From Marininema halotolerans (GTDB lineage: Bacteria > Bacillota > Bacilli > Thermoactinomycetales > DSM-45169): a DNA stretch of 64,000 nucleotides. Made by a program: the position numbers and the translations under genes. Positions 53,663-63,361 of the stretch are shown here, in pieces. Where the stretch lies: positions 310,001 through 374,000 of the forward strand of contig NZ_FPAA01000001.1 in the NCBI RefSeq assembly GCF_900116235.1, given 5' to 3'. Positions within the stretch are counted from its first letter, which is position 1. Every line of letters starts with the position of its first letter. The notes under the pieces were generated by a model. The model was not told the origin of the DNA. It was given only the letters and a program-made list of their open reading frames with translations, and did not search any database.

Positions 53663-54308
53663 CGTAGTCGCCTCCCAAATCCCCTTGGGTGCATTCACTT
53701 AAAAGAAGGGCGGTTTGCCGGCGTGTGTACTCTTCCAGCGTATAATGCCCTCCCAAGGCCCATCGACGAAACGTCCACATTTGTCCTAACACCATAATAT
53801 TGTGGGCCATAAGTTTTACAAAAGAAGGCTCCAAGGTTAATGTTCCATCCTGAATTCCACGTTGGAGAATTCCCTCAAAAATTGCGGTAATCTCCTTTTC
53901 CTTATCGAGGATGCGCTTTTTTGCCTCCTCCGATAAGGATTTTGTCTCCTGATAGATCAGAAGAACATAGTCACTCATCTCACCCATTAAACGGAAATGT
54001 TCTGCGACCGCGCGAGTAAGACCCTCTTTTCCTGTGGAGATCCCCATCACAGCTTCCCGCAATCGACGCTCTAACTCCGTATGAATGTGATCGCATACGA
54101 GGTATAAGACATCTTCTTTGCTTTGAATGTACTCATACATTGTCCCGATGGACAGACCACATTCCCGGGCAATCTCCCGGGTTGTCGTCTTATGAAAGCC
54201 CTTACGGACAAATAACGTAAATGCCCCCTGAATAATCTGCCTTCGTCGTTCTTGTACCAAGCGCTGGTTTTTTACCAGGGAGGGAATCCCATTCTCGTCA
54301 CCCATCAT
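53643..54308 (-). CDS. TetR/AcrR family regulator within the acyl-CoA operon
   Basis: The 221-residue protein has a clear N-terminal helix-turn-helix: [20 protein letters not shown] and [20 protein letters not shown], followed by a C-terminal domain of the kind found in fatty-acid-responsive TetR proteins. Its start overlaps the meaB stop (CCATGATGG), and icmF starts inside its end, so it is co-expressed with the enzymes it probably controls. An acyl-CoA ligand is likely by analogy with FadR-type regulators. Confidence 0.9.
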   Translation of the reverse strand: MMGDENGIPSLVKNQRLVQERRRQIIQGAFTLFVRKGFHKTTTREIARECGLSIGTMYEYIQSKEDVLYLVCDHIHTELERRLREAVMGISTGKEGLTRAVAEHFRLMGEMSDYVLLIYQETKSLSEEAKKRILDKEKEITAIFEGILQRGIQDGTLTLEPSFVKLMAHNIMVLGQMWTFRRWALGGHYTLEEYTRRQTALLLSECTQGDLGGDYDDERES

Positions 54309-55261
54309 GGGGTGTCGCCTCCTTCAACTGCTAACCGGGCTAGCCATCGCCGGGCTACTTCATGGGGAACTTGCTCCCGTGCTTGGACCTCATCCAAGTC
54401 ACGTTGAAAGGCGGGATCCTTCACATGTTCTTGCAGACGACGCGACAGTTCCTCCCCCATAATTTCCTGAACCTCGCGTCGGAGCCGAGCAAAGCGCCTT
54501 GTTTCCCATTCACCACTCTCTTTCAGGTAAGCGAGGTGGGAGGTCAACTCCGTCCAAAGTTCTTCCATCCCTCTACCATCTTTGCTAATGGTTTCACAGA
54601 TTGGCGGATGCCAAGAGGCTTCACTTTTTGCTAAGTGGAGCATCTCCTCCACGTCATGCACCAACTTCTTTGTTCCGTCCATATCCGCTTTATTAATCAC
54701 AAATAGATCGGCTGTTTCCATAATACCGGCTTTGAACACCTGTACAGCATCGCCACTCCCTGGGGTGAGAACAAGTGCCACGGTATCCGCCAAATGCATG
54801 ATATCGATTTCCGACTGTCCTACGCCAACGGTTTCAATAAAGATTACGTCCATTCCAGCAGCATCCAGCACACGTGTCGCTTCCTTCGCTGCCCGGGCTA
54901 ATCCACCCAGATGTCCCCGTGTACCCATGCTCCGAATATAAACGCCCGCATCGAGGGCATGACGAGTCATCCGAACACGGTCCCCGAGCAATGCCCCCCC
55001 TGTAAAGGGACTCGTCGGGTCAACTGCAATCACTCCAACTTTTTTCCCTCGTTTACGCGCTTGACTAACCAGCTCATCCACTAAGGTACTTTTTCCTGCA
55101 CCCGGGGCCCCCGTAACCCCGATAAGACAAGCTTTCCCTGTATAAGGAAAAAGGGCTTTCAATAACGGTTCACGACGCTCATCCCCATTTTCAATCCAAC
55201 TAATCGCACGGGCCACTTTGCGTCGCTCACCTTGGCGGATTCGATCAACCCAATCCTGCAC
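54305..55261 (-). CDS. meaB: MeaB-like GTPase chaperone of B12 mutases
   Basis: The 318-residue G3E-type GTPase loads and protects cobalamin mutases. The P-loop is GVTGAPGAGKSTL near residue 50, the switch region SMGTRGHLGGLARAA near 110, ETVGVGQSE near 147, and the guanine motif NKAD near 190. The start is GTG at 55261 behind a GGAGG-rich site. A free MeaB beside icmF is unusual, because IcmF contains its own MeaB-like domain. Confidence 0.93.
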   Translation of the reverse strand: MQDWVDRIRQGERRKVARAISWIENGDERREPLLKALFPYTGKACLIGVTGAPGAGKSTLVDELVSQARKRGKKVGVIAVDPTSPFTGGALLGDRVRMTRHALDAGVYIRSMGTRGHLGGLARAAKEATRVLDAAGMDVIFIETVGVGQSEIDIMHLADTVALVLTPGSGDAVQVFKAGIMETADLFVINKADMDGTKKLVHDVEEMLHLAKSEASWHPPICETISKDGRGMEELWTELTSHLAYLKESGEWETRRFARLRREVQEIMGEELSRRLQEHVKDPAFQRDLDEVQAREQVPHEVARRWLARLAVEGGDTP

Positions 55262-55285
55262 GGAGACCCCCTCCTCCCCTATGGA

Positions 55286-56428
55286 TTATTCCTTTAATAA
55301 GAAATTCGCAATAACAACGCGTTGAATCTCATTGGTCCCTTCGTAAATTTGCGTGATTTTCGCATCCCGCATAAACCGCTCCACAGGATACTCCCGGGTG
55401 TAACCATAACCGCCGAAGACTTGAACTGCTTCGGTGGTAACGTTCATCGCTGCATCACCGGCGTATAATTTAGCCATAGCGGATGCTTTACCATAGGGAA
55501 GCCCTTTGGACTCTAACCAAGCAGCTTGATAGGTCAACAACCGTGCCGCTTCGATTTGCGTCGCCATATCCGCTAATTTAAATTGGATCCCCTGAAGCTT
55601 TCCGATAGGTTGTCCAAACTGCTTCCGTTCCTTTGCATACGCCGTTGCCGCATCCAATGCCCCTTGTGCAATCCCTACTGCTTGTGCTGCAATACCATTC
55701 CGTCCACCATCAAGGGTCATCATGGCGATTTTAAAGCCTTGCCCTTCTTCACCAAGGCGATTTTCTACCGGAACTCGGCAATCTTCAAAGATGATTTCCG
55801 TAGTCGGAGAGGAACGAATCCCTAATTTCTGTTCTTTTTTCCCGATTGAAAAACCAGGGGTATCCTTCTCCACGATGAAAGCAGTAATGCCGCGATGCTT
55901 TTGACTTGCATCCGTCACCGCAAAGACCACATAAATCTCTGCTTCGCCCCCATTGGTAATAAAAATTTTATTTCCATTGAGGACATAATGGTCGCCATCT
56001 CGCACCGCTGTCGTCTTCATTCCTGCAGAGTCCGACCCCGAACCTGGCTCTGTCAATCCATAAGCACCCATTTTCGCTCCTTCAGCCAGTGGCTTTAAGA
56101 AACGTTCTTTCTGTTCTTCGGATCCAAACTTCCACAAGGGCCAACTCGCCAAAGATAGGTGAGCAGAAAGGGTAACCCCCATGGATCCACACACACGGGA
56201 TAGCTCTTCGACTGCAATCACATAACTTAAAAAATCAGAATCCGCACCATTCCATTTTTCTTCCCATGGGATCCCCGTCAAACCAAGTGCTCCCATTTTG
56301 TCAAAAATCGAACGATCAAAACGTTCCTCTTCATCTCGAATGGCAGCGGTAGGGGCCACTTCTTTCAGGGCAAAGTCCCGTACCATTTTCCGCATCATTT
56401 CATGTTCTTCACTCAGACGAAAATCCAT
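55286..56428 (-). CDS. acyl-CoA dehydrogenase (short-chain type)
   Basis: This FAD enzyme oxidises acyl-CoA to trans-2-enoyl-CoA. The 380-residue protein has [15 protein letters not shown] near residue 130, [11 protein letters not shown] near 160, and the catalytic glutamate in [15 protein letters not shown] near the C terminus. It is probably butyryl- or branched-chain-specific by context. It is second of two adjacent paralogues (the other at 56498) sharing the [20 protein letters not shown] block. Confidence 0.94.
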   Translation of the reverse strand: MDFRLSEEHEMMRKMVRDFALKEVAPTAAIRDEEERFDRSIFDKMGALGLTGIPWEEKWNGADSDFLSYVIAVEELSRVCGSMGVTLSAHLSLASWPLWKFGSEEQKERFLKPLAEGAKMGAYGLTEPGSGSDSAGMKTTAVRDGDHYVLNGNKIFITNGGEAEIYVVFAVTDASQKHRGITAFIVEKDTPGFSIGKKEQKLGIRSSPTTEIIFEDCRVPVENRLGEEGQGFKIAMMTLDGGRNGIAAQAVGIAQGALDAATAYAKERKQFGQPIGKLQGIQFKLADMATQIEAARLLTYQAAWLESKGLPYGKASAMAKLYAGDAAMNVTTEAVQVFGGYGYTREYPVERFMRDAKITQIYEGTNEIQRVVIANFLLKE

Positions 56429-56497
56429 TCTTTAACGCTCCTTTTCCAGCAACCCGATGTGCTGTTTCCATTGTTTGATCAAGGGAAAGGGATGAAT

Positions 56498-57640
56498 TTA
56501 ATCGCTCAGAAGATCCTGTGCAATCACCAAACGCTGAATTTCATTGGTTCCCTCATAGATTTGTGTGATTTTCGCATCACGGAAGAGTCGTTCCACAGGC
56601 ATCTCCCGCGTATAGCCATATCCGCCAAATACTTGAATGGCCTCCGTTGTCACAGCCATCGCAGTATCAGAAGCAAACATCTTGGCCATTGAGGACTCCC
56701 GTCGACAAGGGTGCCCTGCTTCACGAAGCGTCGCAGCGCGGTAAATTAGTAGACGTGCCGCTTCAACTTGTGTAGCCATATCCGCTAGTTTAAATTGAAC
56801 CCCCTGCAAGCGACCAATTGGACCCCCAAATTGCTCTCGCTCCTTTGCATAGGCGGTTGCCGCATCCAATGCAGCTTGAGCGATCCCTAATGCTTGGGCA
56901 CCAATACCAATGCGACCACCGGCTAGATTAGCAAGGGCAATCTCATACCCCTGTCCCTCTTCCCCTAACCGTTGCGACACGGGTACCTCAGCCTCTTCAA
57001 AGGTTAAGGAAACCGTGTTCGAGCCTCCTAAGCCCATCTTTTTCTCTTTTTTACCAATGTGAAAACCCGGGGTATCCTTCTCTACAATAAAAGCCGTAAT
57101 TCCCTTCGAACCCTTTTGTGGATCCGTCACCGCAAAGGTAATATAGGTATCAGCGGCACCCCCGTTGGTGATAAATACCTTACTACCATTGAGGATATAG
57201 GCATCCCCTTTTCGTTCGGCACGGGTACGAATACCCTTTGCATCCGAGCCGGCTTGAGGTTCTGTCAAAGCGAATGCACCCAGATAGGTCCCCATTGCAA
57301 GGGGACGAAGATATGTTTCTTGTTGCTTTTGGCTACCATATTGCAGAATTGGATACGTCCCAACAGAGGTATGCACTGACAGGATAACTCCAGCGGTAGC
57401 ACTCACCCTTGAAATCTCTTCAAGGGCGATGATATAGGAAAGATAATCCGCTCCGCTTCCCCCATAGGCCTCTGGAATCGGAATCCCCATCAGACCGACT
57501 TCACCCATTTGGCTCACCACTTCTTTAGGAAAGCGATCTTCTTGATCCATCGATTCGATCCATGGCGATATCTCTTTTTTTGCAAAATCCCGTACCATTC
57601 TTCGCATCATGTGTTGCTCTTCGGTTAATTGGAGTTTCAT
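56498..57640 (-). CDS. acyl-CoA dehydrogenase (short-chain type)
   Basis: This is a paralogue of the enzyme at 55286 with the same length (380 residues). It shows GAFALTEPQAGSDAKG near residue 130, FITNGGAADTY near 160, and the catalytic glutamate in [18 protein letters not shown] 57640 (MKLQLTEEQ) lies at better spacing from GGAGAG than ATG 57646. Together the pair may cover straight- and branched-chain substrates, the latter consistent with icmF. Confidence 0.94.
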   Translation of the reverse strand: MKLQLTEEQHMMRRMVRDFAKKEISPWIESMDQEDRFPKEVVSQMGEVGLMGIPIPEAYGGSGADYLSYIIALEEISRVSATAGVILSVHTSVGTYPILQYGSQKQQETYLRPLAMGTYLGAFALTEPQAGSDAKGIRTRAERKGDAYILNGSKVFITNGGAADTYITFAVTDPQKGSKGITAFIVEKDTPGFHIGKKEKKMGLGGSNTVSLTFEEAEVPVSQRLGEEGQGYEIALANLAGGRIGIGAQALGIAQAALDAATAYAKEREQFGGPIGRLQGVQFKLADMATQVEAARLLIYRAATLREAGHPCRRESSMAKMFASDTAMAVTTEAIQVFGGYGYTREMPVERLFRDAKITQIYEGTNEIQRLVIAQDLLSD

Positions 57641-57700
57641 CTCCATCTCTCCCACTTCACTAGATCCAGATGACTAGACCCTTACCGTCAAACGCGACTT

Positions 57701-58558
57701 TCAATTTTCATAAACGTAAAAACCGCGTCCCGTTTTACGCCCCAGCCATCCTGCTTTGACATATTTACGCAAGAGGGGGCAGGGACGATATTTTGAATCC
57801 CCAAACCCTTCATGCAAGGTTTCCATAATGTACAGACAAGTATCCAAACCAATAAAATCCGCTAAGGTAAGGGGGCCCATGGGATGGTTCATTCCTAGTT
57901 TCATCACCTGATCAATCGCTTCAGGTTCAGCAACCCCTTCATAAACGGCGGTAATCGCTTCATTAATCATGGGCAACAAAATTCGGTTGGAGACAAAACC
58001 AGGGAAATCATTCACTTCCACAGGTGTTTTACCCATCTCCTTCGCCAGGGTCTCCACCGCTTGATAAACCTCATCCTTTGTTGCTAACCCTCGGATCACT
58101 TCTACTAATTCCATGACCGGAACTGGGTTCATAAAGTGCATCCCAATCACTTGCTCAGGGCGATTGGTAGCCGCAGCAATCTCTGTAATTGGCAAAGAGG
58201 AGGTATTGCTTGCTAGAATCGTATGCCCTGGACAAATCCCATCCAAGCGACGAAACAACTCCGTCTTTATCTCCATATTTTCGACAGCCGCTTCGATCAC
58301 GAGATCCGCCTTGGACGCTGCCTCTGTTAAGTCAGTGGTTGGTGTAATTCGACCAAGAATTACATCCCGCTCCCCTTCTGAAAGACGGCCCTTTGTCACT
58401 TGACGGGTCAAATTCTTTTCGATCACGGCCATTCCCTTAGCCGTAAACTCCTCTTTCAGATCGTTTAGCTTCACCACCAGACCTGCTTGAGCAGCTACTT
58501 GAGCAATTCCACTGCCCATTTGACCCGCCCCGATCACGGTTACCTGTTGAATCCTCAC
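57701..58558 (-). CDS. 3-hydroxybutyryl-CoA dehydrogenase
   Basis: This NAD-dependent enzyme of short-chain beta-oxidation or butyrate metabolism is 285 residues. The dinucleotide fold is [21 protein letters not shown] at the N terminus. The catalytic histidine is in [18 protein letters not shown] near 140, and [14 protein letters not shown] near 190 is the family signature. It lies 36 bases after the thiolase gene. No crotonase gene is present in the operon. Confidence 0.95.
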   Translation of the reverse strand: MRIQQVTVIGAGQMGSGIAQVAAQAGLVVKLNDLKEEFTAKGMAVIEKNLTRQVTKGRLSEGERDVILGRITPTTDLTEAASKADLVIEAAVENMEIKTELFRRLDGICPGHTILASNTSSLPITEIAAATNRPEQVIGMHFMNPVPVMELVEVIRGLATKDEVYQAVETLAKEMGKTPVEVNDFPGFVSNRILLPMINEAITAVYEGVAEPEAIDQVMKLGMNHPMGPLTLADFIGLDTCLYIMETLHEGFGDSKYRPCPLLRKYVKAGWLGRKTGRGFYVYEN

Positions 58559-58594
58559 GATCCCATCCCCTTTATATCGAGTTCAATTGAACCA

Positions 58595-59773
58595 TTAGTC
58601 CACACGAATTAATACCGCATCCCCTTGAGCCGCCCCACTACAAATACCGGCTACACCCAGGCCTCCGCCGCGACGACGTAACTCATGGATCATTGTCAAG
58701 ATAATTCGGGCACCACTTGCGCCTATGGGATGGCCTAGGGCGACTGCCCCCCCATTGACATTTACTTTCTCGTGATCCCAACCCAGGATCTTTCCATTAG
58801 CCAAGGCAACCGCGGCAAAGGCTTCGTTTACCTCAAACAGATCAATGGCATCCACGGATAAATCATGCTTTTGCAATAGTTTTTTAATCGCATAGGCAGG
58901 CGTAATTGGAAAATCCTTTGCCGCCATGCCAATCGCCGCATGACCAAGGATTTTTGCCATGGGTTTCACACCGAGCGCCTCCGCCTTTTGTGAGGAAGAA
59001 AGTACCATGGCGCAAGCTCCGTCGTTTACACCTGGGGCATTCCCTGCAGTCACGGTGCCGTCCTTTTTAAATACCGCTTTTAACCCGGATAGCTTTTCAA
59101 CGGTCGTATCTTTACGAGGGGCTTCATCCGTATCGATAATCATCTCCCCTTTGCGGCTCTTCACTGTAACGGGTACGATCTCATCAGCTAACTTCCCAGC
59201 TTCAATAGCTGCTGCCGCACGTTGGTGACTCCGCAAAGCCCATTCATCCTGTTCTTCTCGTGTAACCTCGTGCTCAGCGGCCGTATTGCTACCGTGGACA
59301 ATCATATGCACATCATGAAAAGCACACCAGAGACCATCATGAATCATCAGGTCGGTCATTTGACCATCACCCATACGTTGTCCCCAACGAGCACCTTTTA
59401 ACGCATAAGGAGCATTGGACATGCTCTCCATTCCGCCTGCGACCATGACATCCGCATCACCCGCACGGATAATTTGATCGGCAAGGGTTGCGCTGCGCAT
59501 CCCGGATGCACATACCTTATTAATCGTCTCCGTACGAATCTCCCAAGGAAGTCCGGCATGACGGGCTGCTTGGCGCGAAGGAATTTGACCGGCTCCGCCC
59601 TGAAGAACCATCCCCATGATGACTTCTTCCACCGCTTCATCTGGAACACCCGCTTTCGTTAATGCACCACGAATCGCGATACCGCCCAATTCCGCTGCGG
59701 ATAAATCCTTTAATCCTCCACCAAATTTACCAAAAGGGGTTCGTGCCCCACCCAAGATTACTGTTTCAGCCAT
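58595..59773 (-). CDS. acetyl-CoA C-acetyltransferase (thiolase)
   Basis: The 392-residue enzyme joins or cleaves acetyl units of acetoacetyl-CoA. The acyl-accepting cysteine is in [11 protein letters not shown] near residue 88, the histidine in [17 protein letters not shown] near 350, and the second cysteine in [11 protein letters not shown] near 380. It is the first gene of the operon, equivalent to mmgA of Bacillus subtilis, with a putative operator upstream. Confidence 0.96.
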   Translation of the reverse strand: MAETVILGGARTPFGKFGGGLKDLSAAELGGIAIRGALTKAGVPDEAVEEVIMGMVLQGGAGQIPSRQAARHAGLPWEIRTETINKVCASGMRSATLADQIIRAGDADVMVAGGMESMSNAPYALKGARWGQRMGDGQMTDLMIHDGLWCAFHDVHMIVHGSNTAAEHEVTREEQDEWALRSHQRAAAAIEAGKLADEIVPVTVKSRKGEMIIDTDEAPRKDTTVEKLSGLKAVFKKDGTVTAGNAPGVNDGACAMVLSSSQKAEALGVKPMAKILGHAAIGMAAKDFPITPAYAIKKLLQKHDLSVDAIDLFEVNEAFAAVALANGKILGWDHEKVNVNGGAVALGHPIGASGARIILTMIHELRRRGGGLGVAGICSGAAQGDAVLIRVD

Positions 59774-59808
59774 ATCCTTCGCACCTCCGTAATAGTTATG
59801 AAGATTCC

Positions 59809-59824
59809 AACCGAGCGCTCGTTC
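59809..59824. promoter_or_regulatory. possible TetR operator upstream of the acyl-CoA operon
   Basis: A perfect ten-base palindrome CGAGCGCTCG (59812-59821) with partly matching flanks lies about 40 bases before the thiolase start. It has the size of a TetR half-site pair and is a candidate target for the regulator encoded in the operon. A -35-like TTGACT lies upstream, but I see no good -10. Confidence 0.35.
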
Positions 59825-60024
59825 AGATATTGCCTAAAAAATAAAACGCTTCCATAGTCAAGATTACTCTCTTTTCACTCGATTGGCAAATGGTCCGCAC
59901 TAATTGAATGTTCCTGAACACAGAAATTTATTTACCCAAGTCGACTATGACTCTGTTCGAACTTGATGAAGGTCAAAGACCGTCGGGTAACCCCTCGAAA
60001 ACCTGTACCCTTTATGTAATAAGA

Positions 60025-60240
60025 ATTTTATACGGTTTAAATATTATGAATATTTTTAAATGTTAAAATTCTGTTGTTAGGGGTAAATATTTTGTTAATT
60101 AAAAAATCATAAAATATCTATTTATATTTAATTTAAATTAATTTATTTTATATATAGATTAATTATACAAAATTTATTATATAAATTAAATAAATAAAAT
60201 ACTCCCCACTCAAACAAAACAAACTTTTGATTGCTTGTCC
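60025..60240. other. very AT-rich intergenic segment
   Basis: This stretch is made almost only of A and T with repeated A and T tracts. It lies just upstream of a consensus promoter and contains no reading frame of note. It may provide an UP element or bent DNA for the protease promoter. Between 59,830 and 60,025 I see nothing interpretable. Confidence 0.5.
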
Positions 60241-60246
60241 ACACAA

Positions 60247-60275
60247 TTGACAATATTTAGTTAACTGGATATAAT
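60247..60275 (+). promoter_or_regulatory. consensus sigma-A promoter of the protease gene
   Basis: A perfect TTGACA (60247-60252) and a perfect TATAAT (60270-60275) are separated by the ideal 17 bases. The transcript would start about 30 bases before the GTG start codon, which has a GGGAGG ribosome binding site. Confidence 0.88.
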
Positions 60276-60311
60276 TTTCAAGAAAATTAGAAAATTTAGG
60301 GAGGCACGTTT

Positions 60312-61268
60312 GTGATCAATCGAAAAAAAGGTATCCGTGTCCCGCTGTTTGGTCTGGTTGTAGCTTGTATCATCGCAGTACCTATGATGGGGTTCTCGAG
60401 TCCTGCATCTGCCGCCAAGACAAAACTGTCGCCAAATACCATGGTCTCCAACGATGGCAAGGTAACTACGCCGACTGCTCCCTCTAGTAATGAATTTACC
60501 AATCATTGGGATGGTGCTTCTACCTCCAGTTACAAAGGAACAGGGAAGATGGTTAGCAACAAAACCACCTCCATTGTCACTAAAAAAACCACGGTTAAAA
60601 ACGACTTGCCATTTATCGGTGTCAAGTCCATCATTGGTACCGACAGTCGTGTCCGTGTCACGCCTGCTAGTTCGTACCCCTACCGGGCAATTGCCCATAT
60701 CTCGAGTGATATCGGTGGGTGCACCGGATGGTTTATTAATCAGAATACCATCGTTACCGCTGGTCATTGTGTTTATAACACCAGCACCAACAAATGGGCA
60801 ACCTGGGCAACGATCACCCCTGGTAAAGATGGCAGCAGTGCCCCTTATGGGACAGCAAGCGCGGTCAGCTTTCACTCGGTAGTCGGTTGGGTGACAAACG
60901 AAGATACCAACTACGACTACGGAGCAATAAAAATCAATTCCAACATTGGATCGACCACTGGATGGTTTGGACTCCTCTGGCAATCCGCCTCCCTAACTGG
61001 CACAGCGGAAACCATCAGTGGCTATCCAGGTGATAAACCCTACGGGACCCAATGGCGGCATAGTGATCAAATCCGGCAAACCTACGCCCGGAAATTGCAT
61101 TATGCTAATGATACCTATGGGGGCCAAAGTGGTTCCCCTGTCTATAAGAGTGACTATCACAGTATCGCCATTCACACCAACGGAGTATATGGGGGAAATC
61201 CCTATAACCGTGGAACACGCATTACCGAAGATGTCTTTAATAACCTTCTCTATTGGCGAGATCTTTAA
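60312..61268 (+). CDS. secreted glutamyl endopeptidase (V8/Blase-like serine protease)
   Basis: The 318-residue preproenzyme has a signal peptide (basic MINRKKGIR, hydrophobic core, cleavage after ASA at about 34). It is followed by a propeptide to about 105 and a mature domain starting near SIIGTDSRVRVTP. The catalytic triad is His152 in TAGHCVY, Asp202 in TNYDYGAI and Ser273 in YGGQSGSPV. The HTNGVYGG segment near 288 fits glutamate-specific cleavage in the Bacillus licheniformis enzyme group. The start is GTG at 60312. Confidence 0.94.
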   Translation: MINRKKGIRVPLFGLVVACIIAVPMMGFSSPASAAKTKLSPNTMVSNDGKVTTPTAPSSNEFTNHWDGASTSSYKGTGKMVSNKTTSIVTKKTTVKNDLPFIGVKSIIGTDSRVRVTPASSYPYRAIAHISSDIGGCTGWFINQNTIVTAGHCVYNTSTNKWATWATITPGKDGSSAPYGTASAVSFHSVVGWVTNEDTNYDYGAIKINSNIGSTTGWFGLLWQSASLTGTAETISGYPGDKPYGTQWRHSDQIRQTYARKLHYANDTYGGQSGSPVYKSDYHSIAIHTNGVYGGNPYNRGTRITEDVFNNLLYWRDL

Positions 61269-61272
61269 TACA

Positions 61273-61310
61273 ATACAACCAGGGAGTCAAAGCTCCCTGG
61301 TTGTATTTTT
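61273..61310 (+). terminator. terminator after the protease gene
   Basis: ATACAACCAGGGAG pairs perfectly with CTCCCTGGTTGTAT around a short loop, followed by TTTTT. It lies only four bases after the protease stop and just before the ribosome binding site of the next gene. Confidence 0.9.
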
Positions 61311-61332
61311 CATCAAAAGGAGTGGGTAGGCT

Positions 61333-61707
61333 GTGTATCGTACTCGGTGGATCTTCATTTCTCTGATATTATTTTTAGTCGCAATCGTGACCGGTTGTTC
61401 GTTTTCCCATAACCAACCCAAAGCAAAGGAAACCATTATGCTAAAAGGAACCGTCACCGACGAAAAAGGAAACCCTATCGCTCAAGCGAGCGTAGTTCCC
61501 GAATCAAAGGCAAATCCCCCTGTCGAGGTACCGGAGAAGACCGTTTACACCGATGAAGATGGAACCTTTGTGTGGCACCTTAAACCCGGCCCTTATGATC
61601 TATCCGTTTTTAAAGATGGCTATAAAAGAGCCACCCAACGGATTAATCTCTCCACAAAACAAAAGACCGCTTCCACAACCATCGTATTACAAAAATCCCA
61701 CCACTAA
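61333..61707 (+). CDS. small lipoprotein with carboxypeptidase-regulatory-like domain
   Basis: The N-terminal hydrophobic stretch ends in the lipobox IVTGC at about residue 22. The rest (about 36-120) is one beta-sandwich of the CarboxypepD_reg type: LKGTVTDEKGNPIAQASVV, then TDEDGTFVWHLKPGPYDLSV and a GYKRATQRINL tail. Such domains bind or stiffen surface proteins and have no catalytic role. The start is GTG at 61333 behind AAAGGAG. It lies after the protease terminator and may rely on read-through. Confidence 0.85.
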   Translation: MYRTRWIFISLILFLVAIVTGCSFSHNQPKAKETIMLKGTVTDEKGNPIAQASVVPESKANPPVEVPEKTVYTDEDGTFVWHLKPGPYDLSVFKDGYKRATQRINLSTKQKTASTTIVLQKSHH

Positions 61708-61760
61708 CCCCATGACCCTCTACATGCGCAGGAAAAGTAGCGCAAACCATACCACAAAGG

Positions 61761-62777
61761 TTATTTCTTACTTTGTTCCATACGAAACCGCTTGATATAC
61801 CCAAATCCCATCAACTTCTTGCGATTCTCATCCCAAATCCGATAAGTCAGAGCGCGAAAGCTGGAAAGCAATGTTACAGGGCGCACATCTTGAAACATCG
61901 GATTTTCATGATGGGCACGATTGAGGTTATAGTTTGGAACACGCGGGCTTAAATGGTGGATATGATGGAACCCAATATTGCCCGTAAACCAATGTAATAT
62001 TCTTGGCAATCGATAAAATGAACTTCCTTTAAGCGCTGCATCCACGTAGTTCCACTGCTCACCCTTTTCAAAATAAGCATCTTCAAATTGGTGTTGTACG
62101 TAAAATAACCACACGCCTGCCAAGGTTGAAAGCAAGAAGATGGGTCCTTGAATTAAAACAAATGCTTTCCACCCAATTAGCCAACAAAGTCCACCAATGA
62201 TTAGAATAAGGGAAAGATTAACGATATAGGTGTTGAGTCGTTCTTTTCTTCTGGCTCCTCTGCGGTTAAATCGATAATTAATCAAGAAGATATACGAAGG
62301 CCCCAATCCAAACAAGACGATTGGATTACGATACATGCGGTATGCTAATCGCTTCCACCAGGGCATAGCAAGATACTCATCCACAGTCAGGGTCCATATA
62401 TCTCCGACCCCATGGCGATCCAAGTTCCCACTGGTTGCATGGTGAACGGAATGACTATATCGCCACTGATAGAATGGCGAAAAATTTAATATACCCACAA
62501 GGGTTCCCACAATTTCATTTGCTCTTTGGTTAGGAAAGAACGAACCATGGCAACAATCATGAAAAATAATAAAGGCCCGTACCAATAAACCAGATGCCAA
62601 TATACAAGGAATGATAGTTAACCAATAGGAGATTGATAAACTCCAGTACGCTATATACCAAAGCAGAAAAAACGGGACAAGTGTATTAATGATCTGCCAA
62701 ATACTCCGCAAGACACTCGATTGTTCATAAGGCGCTATAATTTTCCGCCAACTTGCTTTCACTCCAGATTCGAACAC
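61761..62777 (-). CDS. membrane fatty-acid desaturase
   Basis: The protein of about 338 residues has four membrane helices and the three histidine boxes of acyl-lipid desaturases: HDCCHGS near residue 89, HSVHHA near 123, and HHIHHLSPRVPNYNL near 280. This box pattern is typical of omega-6/delta-12-like enzymes in Bacillales, which adjust membrane fluidity. GTG 62777 lies eight bases behind GGGAG and is my choice; the frame is open to a TTG at 62795 overlapping the ribosome binding site. Confidence 0.9.
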   Translation of the reverse strand: MFESGVKASWRKIIAPYEQSSVLRSIWQIINTLVPFFLLWYIAYWSLSISYWLTIIPCILASGLLVRAFIIFHDCCHGSFFPNQRANEIVGTLVGILNFSPFYQWRYSHSVHHATSGNLDRHGVGDIWTLTVDEYLAMPWWKRLAYRMYRNPIVLFGLGPSYIFLINYRFNRRGARRKERLNTYIVNLSLILIIGGLCWLIGWKAFVLIQGPIFLLSTLAGVWLFYVQHQFEDAYFEKGEQWNYVDAALKGSSFYRLPRILHWFTGNIGFHHIHHLSPRVPNYNLNRAHHENPMFQDVRPVTLLSSFRALTYRIWDENRKKLMGFGYIKRFRMEQSKK

Positions 62778-63001
62778 TAGAAGATCTCCCTCCAAATTCG
62801 GAATACACCCCTACTGCTTCCTCAACCCATAGCCATTCTCATGAAAACAAGATCAATTTTACTACCTTTTACATGGTGATGCATTCACAGTTACCCTCAT
62901 GGGTCTAACGCATTCATCTACCCCATCGCCAATTAAAAATGACGCTTCTTTATGATGGTACTTTGTATCCGTGAAATTGGCAAGCAAACACTGTTGTAAA
63001 C

Positions 63002-63033
63002 AAAAGGAAGAGGCGCTGTCGCCTCTTCCTTTT
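63002..63033. terminator. orphan terminator hairpin
   Basis: AAAAGGAAGAGGCG pairs perfectly with CGCCTCTTCCTTTT around a four-base loop. No protein gene ends next to it on either strand. It lies in the 580-base gap between the desaturase and cotJA genes, of which the rest is AT-rich and without recognisable features. It could end a small RNA or a long upstream transcript. Confidence 0.75.
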
Positions 63034-63361
63034 GGTTTACACCGTAATATAGGGTCTATTACTTATCAGTCACCCATTCATCCCTAAATATACAGGAATG
63101 AAGACCACACCCTATCATCTACTTTTCATCAAATCTACTTGAACACATAAAATATTACATAAAAAATACATTAAAACAACAACATCGATTATTTACTATA
63201 TTATTTTTTATTATTCAACAATCCACATTAATACTTTTATCCAAATCTATCTATAAACTAAATCGATCACTTTGTCCCTTGTTATCCTTCTTTTTGTTGT
63301 TCTAACCCCTGTATCGTACCCAATAAACTGAAGAGAAGAATGTTTTCGAAGGAGGAGCATG

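Noticed and set aside
60261-60983. A 240-codon minus-strand open frame opposite the glutamyl endopeptidase
   Set aside because: It mirrors a well-supported protease gene with signal peptide and triad, and its translation looks like a shadow frame.
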